Assembly: GCA_017615955.1 (NCBI GenBank)
Contig: JAFZZD010000455.1
Coordinates: 1 to 12,773 of the forward strand
Reading direction: 5' to 3'
Source of the DNA: Victivallales bacterium
GTDB taxonomy: Bacteria; Verrucomicrobiota; Lentisphaeria; Oligosphaerales; Oligosphaeraceae
Length of the DNA stretch: 12,773 nucleotides
Position numbers and translations under genes: made by a program. How positions within the stretch are numbered: position 1 is the stretch's first letter; each line of letters begins with the position of its first letter. Positions 1 through 8,966 of the stretch are shown here, piece by piece. Below the pieces are notes generated by a model. That model made no database searches. It saw only the letters and a list, made by a program, of their open reading frames with translations, and was not told the DNA's origin.

Positions 1-11
1 GCTCAACTTGA

Positions 12-34
12 GTGAGCGCCGCTTCGGCGCTCAC
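12..34. other. Strong GC-rich hairpin at the left edge
   Basis: Positions 12-21 (GTGAGCGCCG) are exactly complementary to 25-34 (CGGCGCTCAC), giving a 10-bp stem with a 3-base loop. No T-run follows on either strand, so it is not a typical intrinsic terminator. It may be a transcript-end hairpin of a gene lying to the left, or a dispersed extragenic palindrome. One forward frame has a TGA at 13-15, which could be the end of an upstream gene, but too little sequence is visible to call it. Confidence 0.6.
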
Positions 35-100
35 ATAATTAGGTTCCATGATTATTTACCTACCCTCTTGGGGAACATAGCCTTTCAAAAAAACTTTTCT

Positions 101-130
101 TTGCTGGATTTAAGCCCTGGTACTTATATA
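101..130 (+). promoter_or_regulatory. Possible sigma-70-type promoter for the AAA-ATPase gene
   Basis: TTGCTG (101-106) and TATATA (125-130) are 18 bp apart and lie about 70 bp before the preferred start codon at 198. Both boxes are imperfect and the area is AT-rich, so a chance match is quite possible. Nothing else in 35-176 looks like a gene or a regulatory site. Confidence 0.25.
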
Positions 131-182
131 TTACCATGTTTTCCAACGTGATATTCCTCATGCACTGTATTTTTCCATGAGC

Positions 183-190
183 AAGGGGGG
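183..190 (+). promoter_or_regulatory. Ribosome binding site that fixes the start at 198
   Basis: The purine run AAGGGGGG lies 7 bp before ATG 198. It falls downstream of the alternative ATG at 177, which has only pyrimidine-rich sequence (TATTTTTCC) in front of it. This supports the shorter 584-residue product. Confidence 0.65.
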
Positions 191-197
191 CGATGCT

Positions 198-1952
198 ATG
201 AACGACAATGTCAAGACCATACCATACGGAGTAAGTGACTTCGCGAACATGCGCAGCCTCAACGGCTACTACGTTGACAACACCTGGGGCATACCGCTTC
301 TGGAGGCCTTGCCGTACCAGATGTTTCTGCGACCGCGCCGCTTCGGCAAAAGCCTGCTGATGAGCATATTGCGCTACTACTATGATATCAATAGCGCGGA
401 GCGCTTCGATGAACTGTTCGGCGGCACCTGGGTACATGAGCACCCCACGCCCAGCCGGGGACAGTATATGATACTGCATTTTGACTTCTCGAAGGTCAGC
501 GGAGAAACAACAGAGGACATTCAGAAGAGTTTCGAGGAGAAGTGCAAGATTGCAATCGAGGGTTTTCGCGAAGCATACAAGGACTACATCCCTGAAAAAC
601 TTCGGGAGGAAATGGCGAAGCAAGCCACATTCAGTGCTGAACTGGACATGCTGACCACCAAGTTGCCCCTAACGTCAGACAAGAAAATCTACATCATGGT
701 TGACGAGTATGACAACTTCTCCAACAGGGTTTTGGCGCAAGCCGGCTCCGAAGCATACCGTGCTCTTACGCATGGCACAGGCTTCTTGAAGAGCTTCTTC
801 GCTCTGCTAAAGGCACAGAACAAGGTAATAACAAAAATATTGCTTACTGGCGTTTCGCCCATGACGCTGGACGATGTGACAAGCGGCTTCAACATAGCTG
901 AAAACATATCACAGGACTCACAGTTGGCAACTCTTTGTGGCTTCACGCACAAGGACATACGCCAGGCCATTGACTATTATGCGGAGGCGGGGCGTTTCCC
1001 CATGGACCGTGAGCAGGCGTTCCAGCTTGTCACCGACTGGTACGACCACTACAGATTCTCGGAGGACAACGGCGAGCAGGTGTGCAATCCAGTTCTGCTG
1101 CTAGGCTTTCTCAGACGCAGCATGGCGGAGGGGCACTTCCCACGCGACATGGTGGACGAGAACCTGCGGACGGACTACCATAAGCTGCGGCATGTAGTCA
1201 CCACCAACGGCAAACTCAACGGTAAGTTCGATGCGCTTGAACAGCTTGTCACAGACGGCAGCATAACGACCAGGCTAATACGCTCATTCCAGGAGAATAC
1301 GCTGCACAAGCCTGAAAGTTTCATATCTCTTCTGTTCTACTATGGCATGGTGACAATCGGGGAGGCGGACTTCGATGGCGTAACGCTGAAAATTCCCAAC
1401 CAGCTGATGCGCAGGTTTGTGGCGGATTTCCTCCTCAACGGCTACAGGGATGCCTGTGGCGTTGATCCCAGGGTGGACGAATTGGCTGTAAAACTCGGCG
1501 GCATGGCCAGAAACGGCGTATGGAGGCCTGCAATAGAAGTGGCAGCCAAAGTGCTGAAGGAGACCTTGTGCGCCCGTGATCTGCTGGATGGGGAGAAGGC
1601 GGTTCAGGCCTCCCTGGCCGCGCTGCTTTCGTCGGGCAATGCCTTCGACGTGTGTACAGAGCATCGTGCCGGCTTCGGTTTTGCCGACCTGGCAATGGCG
1701 CCGCGCATAATTACTTTTCCCAATATAAAGTATGCAGCTTTGATTGAGGTTAAATACGTCAAGAAGGCTGAGAAGCTGTCAGAAAGCGCAAAGGCGGCTT
1801 TGCTGGCGGAGGCAAAGGAGCAGTTGGAGAACTATGCGGAGAACCGCAGGCTGGCGGAGGCATGGCATCTCACGCCGAACGGCACTGTCACGCTTATACG
1901 CCTGGCACTGGTCTTCCATGGAGAGGAACTTATCATAGCCGAGGAAATTTAA
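198..1952 (+). CDS. AAA-ATPase-like protein with C-terminal PD-(D/E)XK nuclease-like domain
   Basis: This 584-residue protein matches the family annotated as AAA-ATPase-like plus PD-(D/E)XK nuclease (often DUF1703-type), which is multicopy in gut Bacteroidetes, Clostridia and Lentisphaerota and has no settled function. The N-terminus has the family hallmark of a YGVSDFxxMR-like entry and a P-loop-like RPRRFGKS (R45-S52, K51 as the nucleotide-binding lysine). A Walker B-like IMVDEYD follows, with D169 and E170. Near the C-terminus, D497 (GFADLA) followed by E517-V-K519 (LIEVK) fits the D...ExK nuclease core, and a helix rich in A, E and K follows. I prefer ATG 198 to the in-frame ATG 177, because AAGGGGGG at 183-190 sits 7 bp before 198. 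The family has been suggested to be mobile or toxin-like, but nothing here proves that. No mobile-element ends are visible beside it. Family assignment is firm; biochemical role is unknown. Confidence 0.9.
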   Translation: MNDNVKTIPYGVSDFANMRSLNGYYVDNTWGIPLLEALPYQMFLRPRRFGKSLLMSILRYYYDINSAERFDELFGGTWVHEHPTPSRGQYMILHFDFSKVSGETTEDIQKSFEEKCKIAIEGFREAYKDYIPEKLREEMAKQATFSAELDMLTTKLPLTSDKKIYIMVDEYDNFSNRVLAQAGSEAYRALTHGTGFLKSFFALLKAQNKVITKILLTGVSPMTLDDVTSGFNIAENISQDSQLATLCGFTHKDIRQAIDYYAEAGRFPMDREQAFQLVTDWYDHYRFSEDNGEQVCNPVLLLGFLRRSMAEGHFPRDMVDENLRTDYHKLRHVVTTNGKLNGKFDALEQLVTDGSITTRLIRSFQENTLHKPESFISLLFYYGMVTIGEADFDGVTLKIPNQLMRRFVADFLLNGYRDACGVDPRVDELAVKLGGMARNGVWRPAIEVAAKVLKETLCARDLLDGEKAVQASLAALLSSGNAFDVCTEHRAGFGFADLAMAPRIITFPNIKYAALIEVKYVKKAEKLSESAKAALLAEAKEQLENYAENRRLAEAWHLTPNGTVTLIRLALVFHGEELIIAEEI

Positions 1953-2154
1953 AAATTGACTGGGCAATCCAGGGTGTACCAATGGGCGTCTCGCTAACAC
2001 ACCTAACTTAGGAATTTCGTGGCTATTCAGAACCCCTGTTTAACGCAGAGGCGCAGAGGCGCAGAGATTTTATTGGTTCACAGATTTGCTGACGGCAAGA
2101 ATTATCGCATCAAGCATTACAACAATTTACATAAGATGAATACAGAGGCAGGCA
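1953..2154. other. Intergenic region between the ATPase and RTX-protein genes
   Basis: These 202 bases hold no convincing gene. They contain a short 8-bp tandem repeat (2044-2066, listed separately) and a plausible AGAGG ribosome binding site at 2144-2148, 6 bp before ATG 2155. I found no clear intrinsic terminator after the ATPase gene. A TAAGAT (2132-2137) resembles a -10 box but has no good -35 box at the right distance. Confidence 0.5.
2044..2066. repeat. Octamer tandem repeat (CGCAGAGG)
   Basis: CGCAGAGG occurs twice in perfect tandem, followed by a partial third unit CGCAGAG, 23 bases in all. Short intergenic tandem repeats of this general appearance are dispersed in several bacterial genomes. 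Whether this one is dispersed in this genome cannot be seen from a single window. Confidence 0.75.
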
Positions 2155-5100
2155 ATGACAAACAAGCTCAATGACAGTGACTTTTCAGCGAAACGCAGCA
2201 TCCTTCTGGACTTTGATGGCGGGCTTTATGAGTACCGTAATGCAGCCCTAGAGGGGGAGTTATTAGCGCATATCGCGCCCAGCGGCATTGCGCTTGAACG
2301 GCGTGAGCGTCTGGCTACAGCGCTGAACAACGGCAATGCCAATGCACATTTCTCGCTTGGCGAAGAAAGTGCAACTTCTGTCATCCACATCGGCAGGACA
2401 AACGCCTTTGACGCATACGGGCGTTTTCTCGGCCTGGCGGAAGGCATAGGAAAAGGCAATGCGTTCGTGCTGCTGGATGACAATGCCAGCGACGAACAAT
2501 TATTGACAGTAATCCGCCACGAGGCAGGGCACATATTGGGCACCCTTGACCATGGCGGCGCAGGATTGGCACGCTATGCGTGGGAAAGGCGCACCATAGA
2601 GTATGACGAGGATTTGCTGGAAGGCTATTTGCAGGGAAAGCCACGTCCAAATTATATACGTAGATGGGTCAGAGATATTACATACGTATGGGACAAGGAA
2701 TTAGACCCCATCGTCTATGAAAGTGTCACTTTGGCATACCACAACAATGGCTCGAATATTGAGTATGGAGCATGGAATTTTTCCAATGAGGGTATCGTAT
2801 TTGACAGTTATGACGAAGACATCTATCATGCCTGCAAGACAGCCTCGGGAATAGAGATCCAGGGCGAATATTTTTATGTTTACGGTTGCACGGCTATAAA
2901 TTGCACCTTGAATAATACCAGCAATAGCAACTCGGGTGTTATTTATGTGGGTGATTCAAGCGACTATGACGAAACCATAATATACAATGACTATTGGACT
3001 TACGGAAGCACTGACCCAGACCGTTATAGTAGGACTTACCAGTATTACGAGGGGAAGATAATCGGATGCAAATCGACGGGTGATATTTCTGTTGCGGGCT
3101 ATGGGACGGCGATTAATTGCGAGGCTGAGACAATATACGTTCGTGGCGACCGGCTTTGCATGAGCGAGGTTGGCATTACTCCTGAAGAGAAACAATACAC
3201 CTATTCTTACGTCAAGGGTATAGCGGAAAACTGCACTGCCAATTTCTGGTTGCAAGTTAGTCTTGGCGGCATTGCCAGCAACATCGTTGTCCAGGACGGA
3301 AGGGCTCGTATCGGCGCCGACATGTCTGGTGCAACCGAAGAGGAACTCGCCGAACAGGATGAGCAAATACTCCTTCTTGGACGTGCAGTCGTGAACGACT
3401 TGACCGTCGAGTACGGCAATGTCTTTGTAGGCTATGGTGGTGAATTGAACAATGCCACCATCAACGGCACGCTTGAAGCTTCCACTGGCGCGATTTTGAC
3501 TGGTGACATCACCTGCGAATCCGTCTGGATACATGACGTGGTTCCCCAGACCACCATCAAAGTGCAGCTCGACCTCCGCGACTATGCCATCGCCAATGAG
3601 TCGGAATGGCACATGAACGACACCTACGATACAGGTTACATAACCTACTACTATGCCAATTACACCACCAGGACAGTCTGGTACGAGAACAACGAACTCG
3701 TCTCCGTTACCTACGGGACTTTCAGCAACAAGGACGGACGTTTCAACATGAAGGACTGGGAGTACACCTTCCAGGTCAATAGGCTCGGCTCTCTGGACGA
3801 AATGTCGATGTCGAGTGTGGTGATAGACTTTGGCGGCACGGAGAAATATTTTGATTCGGGCGAACTTGACTTCTTTGTCCCAGCCTCCAATACCGTTGAT
3901 TTCAACATGACCGGCGACAAGTCAAAGTGGAAGAGGATGTCAGAAGACGTATTCCGCTACAACGGCTTGCGTTCCCTCCATGGCGAGGCGGCGGATATCC
4001 TGTGGCTTGAGTACGGCGAGGAGGCCGAATACAGCATTACCTTGGCTCCAGTCATGAACTCTGCTTCGGCTGACTATGACATCGAGGCTCCATACGAGGA
4101 GGCGCAGGTGAAGGGCGCTTCGTTGACCGTCAAGGGTGAGAATGTGGACAGCGGCAATGTGACCGTCACTGCAAAGGATTCCCAGCGCAATGATTTGACC
4201 TGTGACCTGGAGGTGCTTGTGGTTCCCGAAACGCTGCCCGTCATAGGCAAGAAAGGTACGGCTGCATACGCCAGCCTGCTCAAGAAGGCGCAGAAGGAGC
4301 ACCTCACCACCATCACAGCCGCGCTGCCCTGCGATCCTGAACTCAAGTTGTACGGCATGGCGTTCAAGTTGAGCGACCTGAGCGCATCGCTCACCGTCAA
4401 CTGGACGCAGCCCTCCATCACCCTCAAGTTGCAGGGCAAGATGGAGTGGACGTTCCGCAAGGACAAGACGCTGACCATCGACCTTGCGGACGACAACTAC
4501 TTCTCCGTCACCCACGCCAACAAGACCACAGACTGGGACATCGTGGGGCAGATCACAGTGCCCGACTTCAGCATCGGCAAATTCGGCTTCAGCGGCGTGT
4601 ACCTCAAGGTGGACAAGGGCAACAAGGCCTTTGGCGCAGGCGGCGAGGTGTCGTTGCCAGGCGTTGGCATAAGCCTCAAGGGCGACTTCAGCATTGTTGA
4701 CGGCTACATTGACAGCATTGGTCTGGGCGTTGGCGACCTTAACGTGCCGCTGGGTGCCACGGGCCTCATGCTGCAGAGCATATACGGAAGCGTCTCCGGC
4801 ATCGCCACCAGCGTGGATCTGACCTTCGGCGGCAGCCTGGAACTCTCCTACGGCCCCGTGCTTGATATCGAGTGGGGACTCGACTGGCTGGGACTGGAGG
4901 ACGGCAAATACAGCCTCTGCATGATGGAAGTCGGCGCGACGATATCCACTTCGGGCGAGATCACGGGCACGGCCACCGTGGACTGCCTGGGCGGCTTCAT
5001 CTCAGGCAGCGGCGAGATCAAGGGCAGCAGCGGCGGCCCCGTCTCCGTGACTGGCAGCTTCTCCATGCTCAAGGAGGCCATAACCATCACGGGCGTGATG

Positions 5101-8100
5101 ACCTCCAACGTGGGTGCGGTGACCGTCTCGGGGGAGGGGCGTATGCAGGTGCCCAAGAGCGACTACTTCGGGTGGCTGGGTGGCACGGGGCTCTCCGTTA
5201 CTGTCTTTGCCGACCTCGGCGAAGACAACACTCCGCTGGACAAGCGCTACATCCTGGCCTGGGAGGAGATGACGATATTCGGCAACAAGTTCGCGGTCGG
5301 CATCAAATGCAACTTCGAGGGCAAGGTGGAACTGCTGGGAAGCAGCGACTTGCTGGGCGGGGACAATTTCGGCTCGAAGGGGCCGGTGAAGGGACTTCGC
5401 GGGGGGACCGCGCCAAAGGGCAATGGCGATATGTTGCCGCTGACCGCCAGCGACACTTGCTTGATAAGCGACTATGGCGTGACCTTGTTCCAGTTCAATT
5501 TCACAGTGTCGAATGCATGGGCGAGCCTGGTTTACAATGGCAACGAATACACCCAGGGCGAAATCTCCAATGGCCAGTATGAGAACATGCAGATTGTCGG
5601 CGAACTCAGCAGTGACAGCTGCCTGACCATAGCCGTCAGCAATGCGGAACTTGGCGAATGGACGCTGAACGCATACGGCGATTACGGTGCAACATTCAAC
5701 GTGCATTCATTGACTGGCGTTGCTCCGTCTCCAGTCATAAGTGCAGTTGAACTTGGCGACGAAGCCAGAAGCGCTACCATAAACTACAGCCTGGCGGATC
5801 TGTCGGCATTGGAGAATGCAGTTGTCTCCATATTTATGGACGAGGGTGACAGCAGCGAGTATTCGGGCCAGTTGATAGGGAGGTTTGCAGCAGCCGAGGC
5901 GACTGGAACTTATGAGTACGCAATGTGCAATGAGATGAATGGCGGGGACTATGCCTTCTATGTGATGGTCACCAGCGACAACTACGCACCTGTATTCAGT
6001 GAATTTAGCGAAGTGCTGTCCTTCCGCGACTTGGATACCGAAGCACCTGACCAGATACTGCGCATCACAGCAGAATGGCTTTCCACTGGGACGACGCTGA
6101 CCTGGGAGGCACCTTATGATGACACGGGCGTAACAGGCTACCAGGTCAACTATCGAATATCCGTTGAGGAGGCATGGAGCGTAGCCAATGTCACCGCGCC
6201 GACCTTTGTCTTCAATGGCGTTCCCAACGGAACATACACTTACCGAGTGGCGGCCTATGATGCGGAAGGCAATCTGGCAGCCTGGAGCGAGGAAGGCAGC
6301 GTCTTCGTCAATGCAGTCGCAAATGCCTCCTACAGCAACGAGGCTCTGGCTGGCGAAATTGTTCTGAATGGGAATGAAAGTGCCATACAGGTAGATGCTA
6401 CTGCGGCGATATTGACGACTGCTGCGGATTCACTGGTTGTCGAATCTACCATTGGCATGGCGTCAATTGGCGGTCTTCTGGAGACATCAACAATCAATGG
6501 CAGTGCCACGCTGCTGAGGGACGGCATGGCCTTGGACACCACCGTGAACGGCAAGTTTACCGTCTATGGCAACGCCGATGGCGTGACTGTTGCAGACGGT
6601 GGGGAACTCACAGTCGATTATGGCGGTTTTGTTGCCCATGTTGATGTCCAGTCGGGAGGCTCCCTTGTACTCATGTCTGGCGCGGAATGCGACGATATCG
6701 CCGTCGCATACGGGGCGGAACTCATTATTCCCATTGGCGGAATCTTCTGTCTGGAAGGCGACATCTTCACTGCCGGTCCACTCAGTTTCAATTGCTATAT
6801 TGACGGCAATGGCCACGCCATCCATTATGAGCAGTACAAGCAGACGGAGGAACTCGTCTATAAAAACGGAATCTACAGGGACGAAACAGCCCTGCTGGTC
6901 GATGCGGGCAAATTCCTGGGCCGCTCGCTGGACATTATCATCGACACTGCTACACACGGAGAATTCAAGATTGCCGACAAGGCGGAGAATTTCCAGGGTG
7001 GTTTCCGCATCACCGACCATGCCACAGGTGCCTCTGCCCTTCTGAATGACTTGGAGCAGGTGTCCTCCGTAGGGGATGCGCGCTGCTCATTTTTCCTGGA
7101 TGATTACGATGGCCTCTGGCTCAAGGTGCAGGATCTGTTCTGGGACTACCAAGGCATTACCATTGGTTCGGGAGGAGACTTCCTCTACCAGTTCAGCCTG
7201 GATGGCCTGTTGGCTCAAGACGTCACCGTCAAGCAGGGCGGCCATTTCCTAGGCAATAGCATGGGCGGTATGGTGGACGGCCTTGTCGTGGATGGCGGCG
7301 AGTTCAAGAACAGCTACCTGACAGTCACCAACGCCGTCTTAAACAGCGGTACCTACATTTTGGACGGAGGAGGCTCGGTCAAGAATATTACGGTCAATGG
7401 CAGCTTCCTGGATTTGCGTGATGGAACCCTTGACGGTGCAGTCATCGGTAAAAGCGGCAGCGTGAACCTGTGGAAGAGCACAGCATACGCTCCGACCTTG
7501 ACGGGCGATATCGTAATACAGGGTAATCTCAGCCTCATGGATGGACACCCTGGCTTTGAAACAGATGCACATTTCGTATTCGACCTGGAAGGTCACAAGG
7601 AAAAAACTTGGACAAACTTCATAAGCAACGCCGATGTGCTCCAGGGCACGCCGACCTATTCTGTGCAGCTTTGCGAAAACCTGGTAAACTGGGGTTCCGT
7701 AAACTACAGTCTTGTCAGTTTTGACAATAGCAGGACGCTTCCCGAAGGATTTGCCGTAGAGGTGCTTTCTCCTGGCGGCATGAAAATGGGAGTTCTGCGA
7801 AATGATGGCGACACCATTTACAGCAATGGCTATGCCTGCACGTTGGTGGACAATACCTATTCCGCCATTTTGCAAATCTCTCCCAGCACCGAAGGTTCCA
7901 ATGTCACGGCACAGACGCAGAATTGGTACGGCCCGTATGGCACTTTTGTCATCGAATACAGTACCGATAACTTCCAGACTGTTGCCAGTGTCAGCGTGGA
8001 AAAGGCATTTTTCCTGGATGCTTTTATCATGCCTGGAGACAGTTTCCAGTGGCGCGCAATTTCACAGCAAGGCACTGTTTTAACGGTTGACACGCTTGAG

Positions 8101-8946
8101 GGTGCAGACGATGACAGCAATACGCCAAGATTGGTGCAGTCCAATGCAGATGAAGTAGCTGATGTATTCTTCGCGAAGGTACGCGGCGTATGGGATGCTG
8201 GCTATATAGCGCACCACCACGGCAATGTCGGTGGCTGGACTGGGACTGACGAAGTCATTGACCTTGGAGGAAGAAATTGCCTGTGTGACTTCTTCGAGGG
8301 TTCTAGTGACGCAAATGTGCTGCTTCTGACCGATGACGCCAACGGCGATGCCTTGTTTATTGACGACATCTACTCCGCGCTGCCTGGCAGCATTGTCGAG
8401 CAGCAGTCGCGTCTGGCCAAGATAAATGAGATCCACGCTGGGGCAGGGGATGACGTCGTGGATCTGACCAGCCAGCGCTTTGCGTATGTAGGCGATGGCG
8501 TGACTGTACGCGGCGGCCTTGGCAACGATGTCATCTGGGCGAACAGTGGCAGCAACTTGCTCTTCGGCGATGCTGGTAATGACAGGCTTGTGGGTGCGGC
8601 TGGCAATGATGTGCTGGCTGGCGGCGCCGGCAACGACACCCTGCACGGCGGCGGTGGAGACGATGTGTTCGCCTTCGGCGGTGACTGGGGACAGGACCGC
8701 GTGGAGCAACTTGCGTCTGGAACAGTCACGCTCTGGTTCCAGAAAGGCAACGAAGGCAACTGGAACGATGAGACGCTGACCTACACCGACGGCGACAATT
8801 CTGTGACCGTGTCTGGCGTGGGACGGGAGAGCATCACGCTGCGTTTCGGCGACGAGGACGCCCGCTACGGGGAACTGCTTGCCGCAGGCGCGTTCAGCGA
8901 GGCCACCAGCGAGAGGATATTCGAGGACAGGGGCATGCTGGCGTAA
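2155..8946 (+). CDS. Giant modular RTX protein with metzincin-like N-terminus and beta-helix repeats
   Basis: A 2263-residue protein, probably secreted or surface-located. Residues 1-150 resemble a compact zinc-metalloprotease domain: LDFDGG near residues 19-24, then HEAGHILGTLDH at 122-133, matching HExxHxxGxxD with H122, E123, H126 and D132; no clear Met-turn follows. Residues about 205-462 and 1403-1560 and 1663-1798 are turn-rich repeats with GG, N and G spacing typical of parallel beta-helix or AIDA-like repeats. About 690-1090 is glycine- and serine-rich beta sequence. About 1295-1386 is a fibronectin-III-like domain (TLTWEAP, GYQVNYR, YTYRVAAYDAEGN), preceded by a probable related Ig-like unit. 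Residues about 2001-2263 form the C-terminal module with RTX repeats (2120-2173) and a last segment ending in IFEDRGMLA. No N-terminal signal peptide is evident, so type I export through the C-terminus is inferred. Adhesion, glycan binding or self-processing are possible roles; none is shown. The start at 2155 has AGAGG 6 bp upstream. Confidence 0.9.
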   Translation: MTNKLNDSDFSAKRSILLDFDGGLYEYRNAALEGELLAHIAPSGIALERRERLATALNNGNANAHFSLGEESATSVIHIGRTNAFDAYGRFLGLAEGIGKGNAFVLLDDNASDEQLLTVIRHEAGHILGTLDHGGAGLARYAWERRTIEYDEDLLEGYLQGKPRPNYIRRWVRDITYVWDKELDPIVYESVTLAYHNNGSNIEYGAWNFSNEGIVFDSYDEDIYHACKTASGIEIQGEYFYVYGCTAINCTLNNTSNSNSGVIYVGDSSDYDETIIYNDYWTYGSTDPDRYSRTYQYYEGKIIGCKSTGDISVAGYGTAINCEAETIYVRGDRLCMSEVGITPEEKQYTYSYVKGIAENCTANFWLQVSLGGIASNIVVQDGRARIGADMSGATEEELAEQDEQILLLGRAVVNDLTVEYGNVFVGYGGELNNATINGTLEASTGAILTGDITCESVWIHDVVPQTTIKVQLDLRDYAIANESEWHMNDTYDTGYITYYYANYTTRTVWYENNELVSVTYGTFSNKDGRFNMKDWEYTFQVNRLGSLDEMSMSSVVIDFGGTEKYFDSGELDFFVPASNTVDFNMTGDKSKWKRMSEDVFRYNGLRSLHGEAADILWLEYGEEAEYSITLAPVMNSASADYDIEAPYEEAQVKGASLTVKGENVDSGNVTVTAKDSQRNDLTCDLEVLVVPETLPVIGKKGTAAYASLLKKAQKEHLTTITAALPCDPELKLYGMAFKLSDLSASLTVNWTQPSITLKLQGKMEWTFRKDKTLTIDLADDNYFSVTHANKTTDWDIVGQITVPDFSIGKFGFSGVYLKVDKGNKAFGAGGEVSLPGVGISLKGDFSIVDGYIDSIGLGVGDLNVPLGATGLMLQSIYGSVSGIATSVDLTFGGSLELSYGPVLDIEWGLDWLGLEDGKYSLCMMEVGATISTSGEITGTATVDCLGGFISGSGEIKGSSGGPVSVTGSFSMLKEAITITGVMTSNVGAVTVSGEGRMQVPKSDYFGWLGGTGLSVTVFADLGEDNTPLDKRYILAWEEMTIFGNKFAVGIKCNFEGKVELLGSSDLLGGDNFGSKGPVKGLRGGTAPKGNGDMLPLTASDTCLISDYGVTLFQFNFTVSNAWASLVYNGNEYTQGEISNGQYENMQIVGELSSDSCLTIAVSNAELGEWTLNAYGDYGATFNVHSLTGVAPSPVISAVELGDEARSATINYSLADLSALENAVVSIFMDEGDSSEYSGQLIGRFAAAEATGTYEYAMCNEMNGGDYAFYVMVTSDNYAPVFSEFSEVLSFRDLDTEAPDQILRITAEWLSTGTTLTWEAPYDDTGVTGYQVNYRISVEEAWSVANVTAPTFVFNGVPNGTYTYRVAAYDAEGNLAAWSEEGSVFVNAVANASYSNEALAGEIVLNGNESAIQVDATAAILTTAADSLVVESTIGMASIGGLLETSTINGSATLLRDGMALDTTVNGKFTVYGNADGVTVADGGELTVDYGGFVAHVDVQSGGSLVLMSGAECDDIAVAYGAELIIPIGGIFCLEGDIFTAGPLSFNCYIDGNGHAIHYEQYKQTEELVYKNGIYRDETALLVDAGKFLGRSLDIIIDTATHGEFKIADKAENFQGGFRITDHATGASALLNDLEQVSSVGDARCSFFLDDYDGLWLKVQDLFWDYQGITIGSGGDFLYQFSLDGLLAQDVTVKQGGHFLGNSMGGMVDGLVVDGGEFKNSYLTVTNAVLNSGTYILDGGGSVKNITVNGSFLDLRDGTLDGAVIGKSGSVNLWKSTAYAPTLTGDIVIQGNLSLMDGHPGFETDAHFVFDLEGHKEKTWTNFISNADVLQGTPTYSVQLCENLVNWGSVNYSLVSFDNSRTLPEGFAVEVLSPGGMKMGVLRNDGDTIYSNGYACTLVDNTYSAILQISPSTEGSNVTAQTQNWYGPYGTFVIEYSTDNFQTVASVSVEKAFFLDAFIMPGDSFQWRAISQQGTVLTVDTLEGADDDSNTPRLVQSNADEVADVFFAKVRGVWDAGYIAHHHGNVGGWTGTDEVIDLGGRNCLCDFFEGSSDANVLLLTDDANGDALFIDDIYSALPGSIVEQQSRLAKINEIHAGAGDDVVDLTSQRFAYVGDGVTVRGGLGNDVIWANSGSNLLFGDAGNDRLVGAAGNDVLAGGAGNDTLHGGGGDDVFAFGGDWGQDRVEQLASGTVTLWFQKGNEGNWNDETLTYTDGDNSVTVSGVGRESITLRFGDEDARYGELLAAGAFSEATSERIFEDRGMLA
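2518..2553 (+). other. Metzincin-like zinc-binding motif HExxHxxGxxDH in the giant protein
   Basis: These codons specify H122 to H133 of the giant protein. H122, H126 and D132 are in the positions of the three metal ligands of HExxHxxGxxD metzincins, and E123 is in the position of the general base. H133 directly after D132 is an alternative third ligand. The preceding LLTVIR is a plausible active-site helix. The motif is seen directly; proteolytic activity is inferred. Confidence 0.75.
8512..8673 (+). repeat. Six in-register RTX nonapeptide repeats
   Basis: Residues 2120-2173 divide exactly into six 9-residue units: GGLGNDVIW, ANSGSNLLF, GDAGNDRLV, GAAGNDVLA, GGAGNDTLH and GGGGDDVFA. Five fit the calcium-binding GGxGxDxxx pattern; the second is degenerate. 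A further isolated unit, GAGDDVVDL, starts at residue 2096. In characterised RTX proteins such repeats form a calcium-dependent beta-roll that folds after type I export. The repeats code for 54 residues in 162 bases. Confidence 0.93.
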
Positions 8947-8966
8947 TTGCTGGCGGGGCTCGGTTT

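Noticed and set aside
1..15. Possible end of an upstream gene (stop TGA at 13-15 in one frame)
   Set aside because: Only four codons are visible, which is not enough to support a coding call.
12..34. Left-edge hairpin as an intrinsic terminator
   Set aside because: There is no T-run after the stem on either strand.
60..623. Minus-strand open frame of 187 codons over the start of the ATPase gene
   Set aside because: It overlaps the conserved P-loop region on the other strand and has no recognisable protein features.
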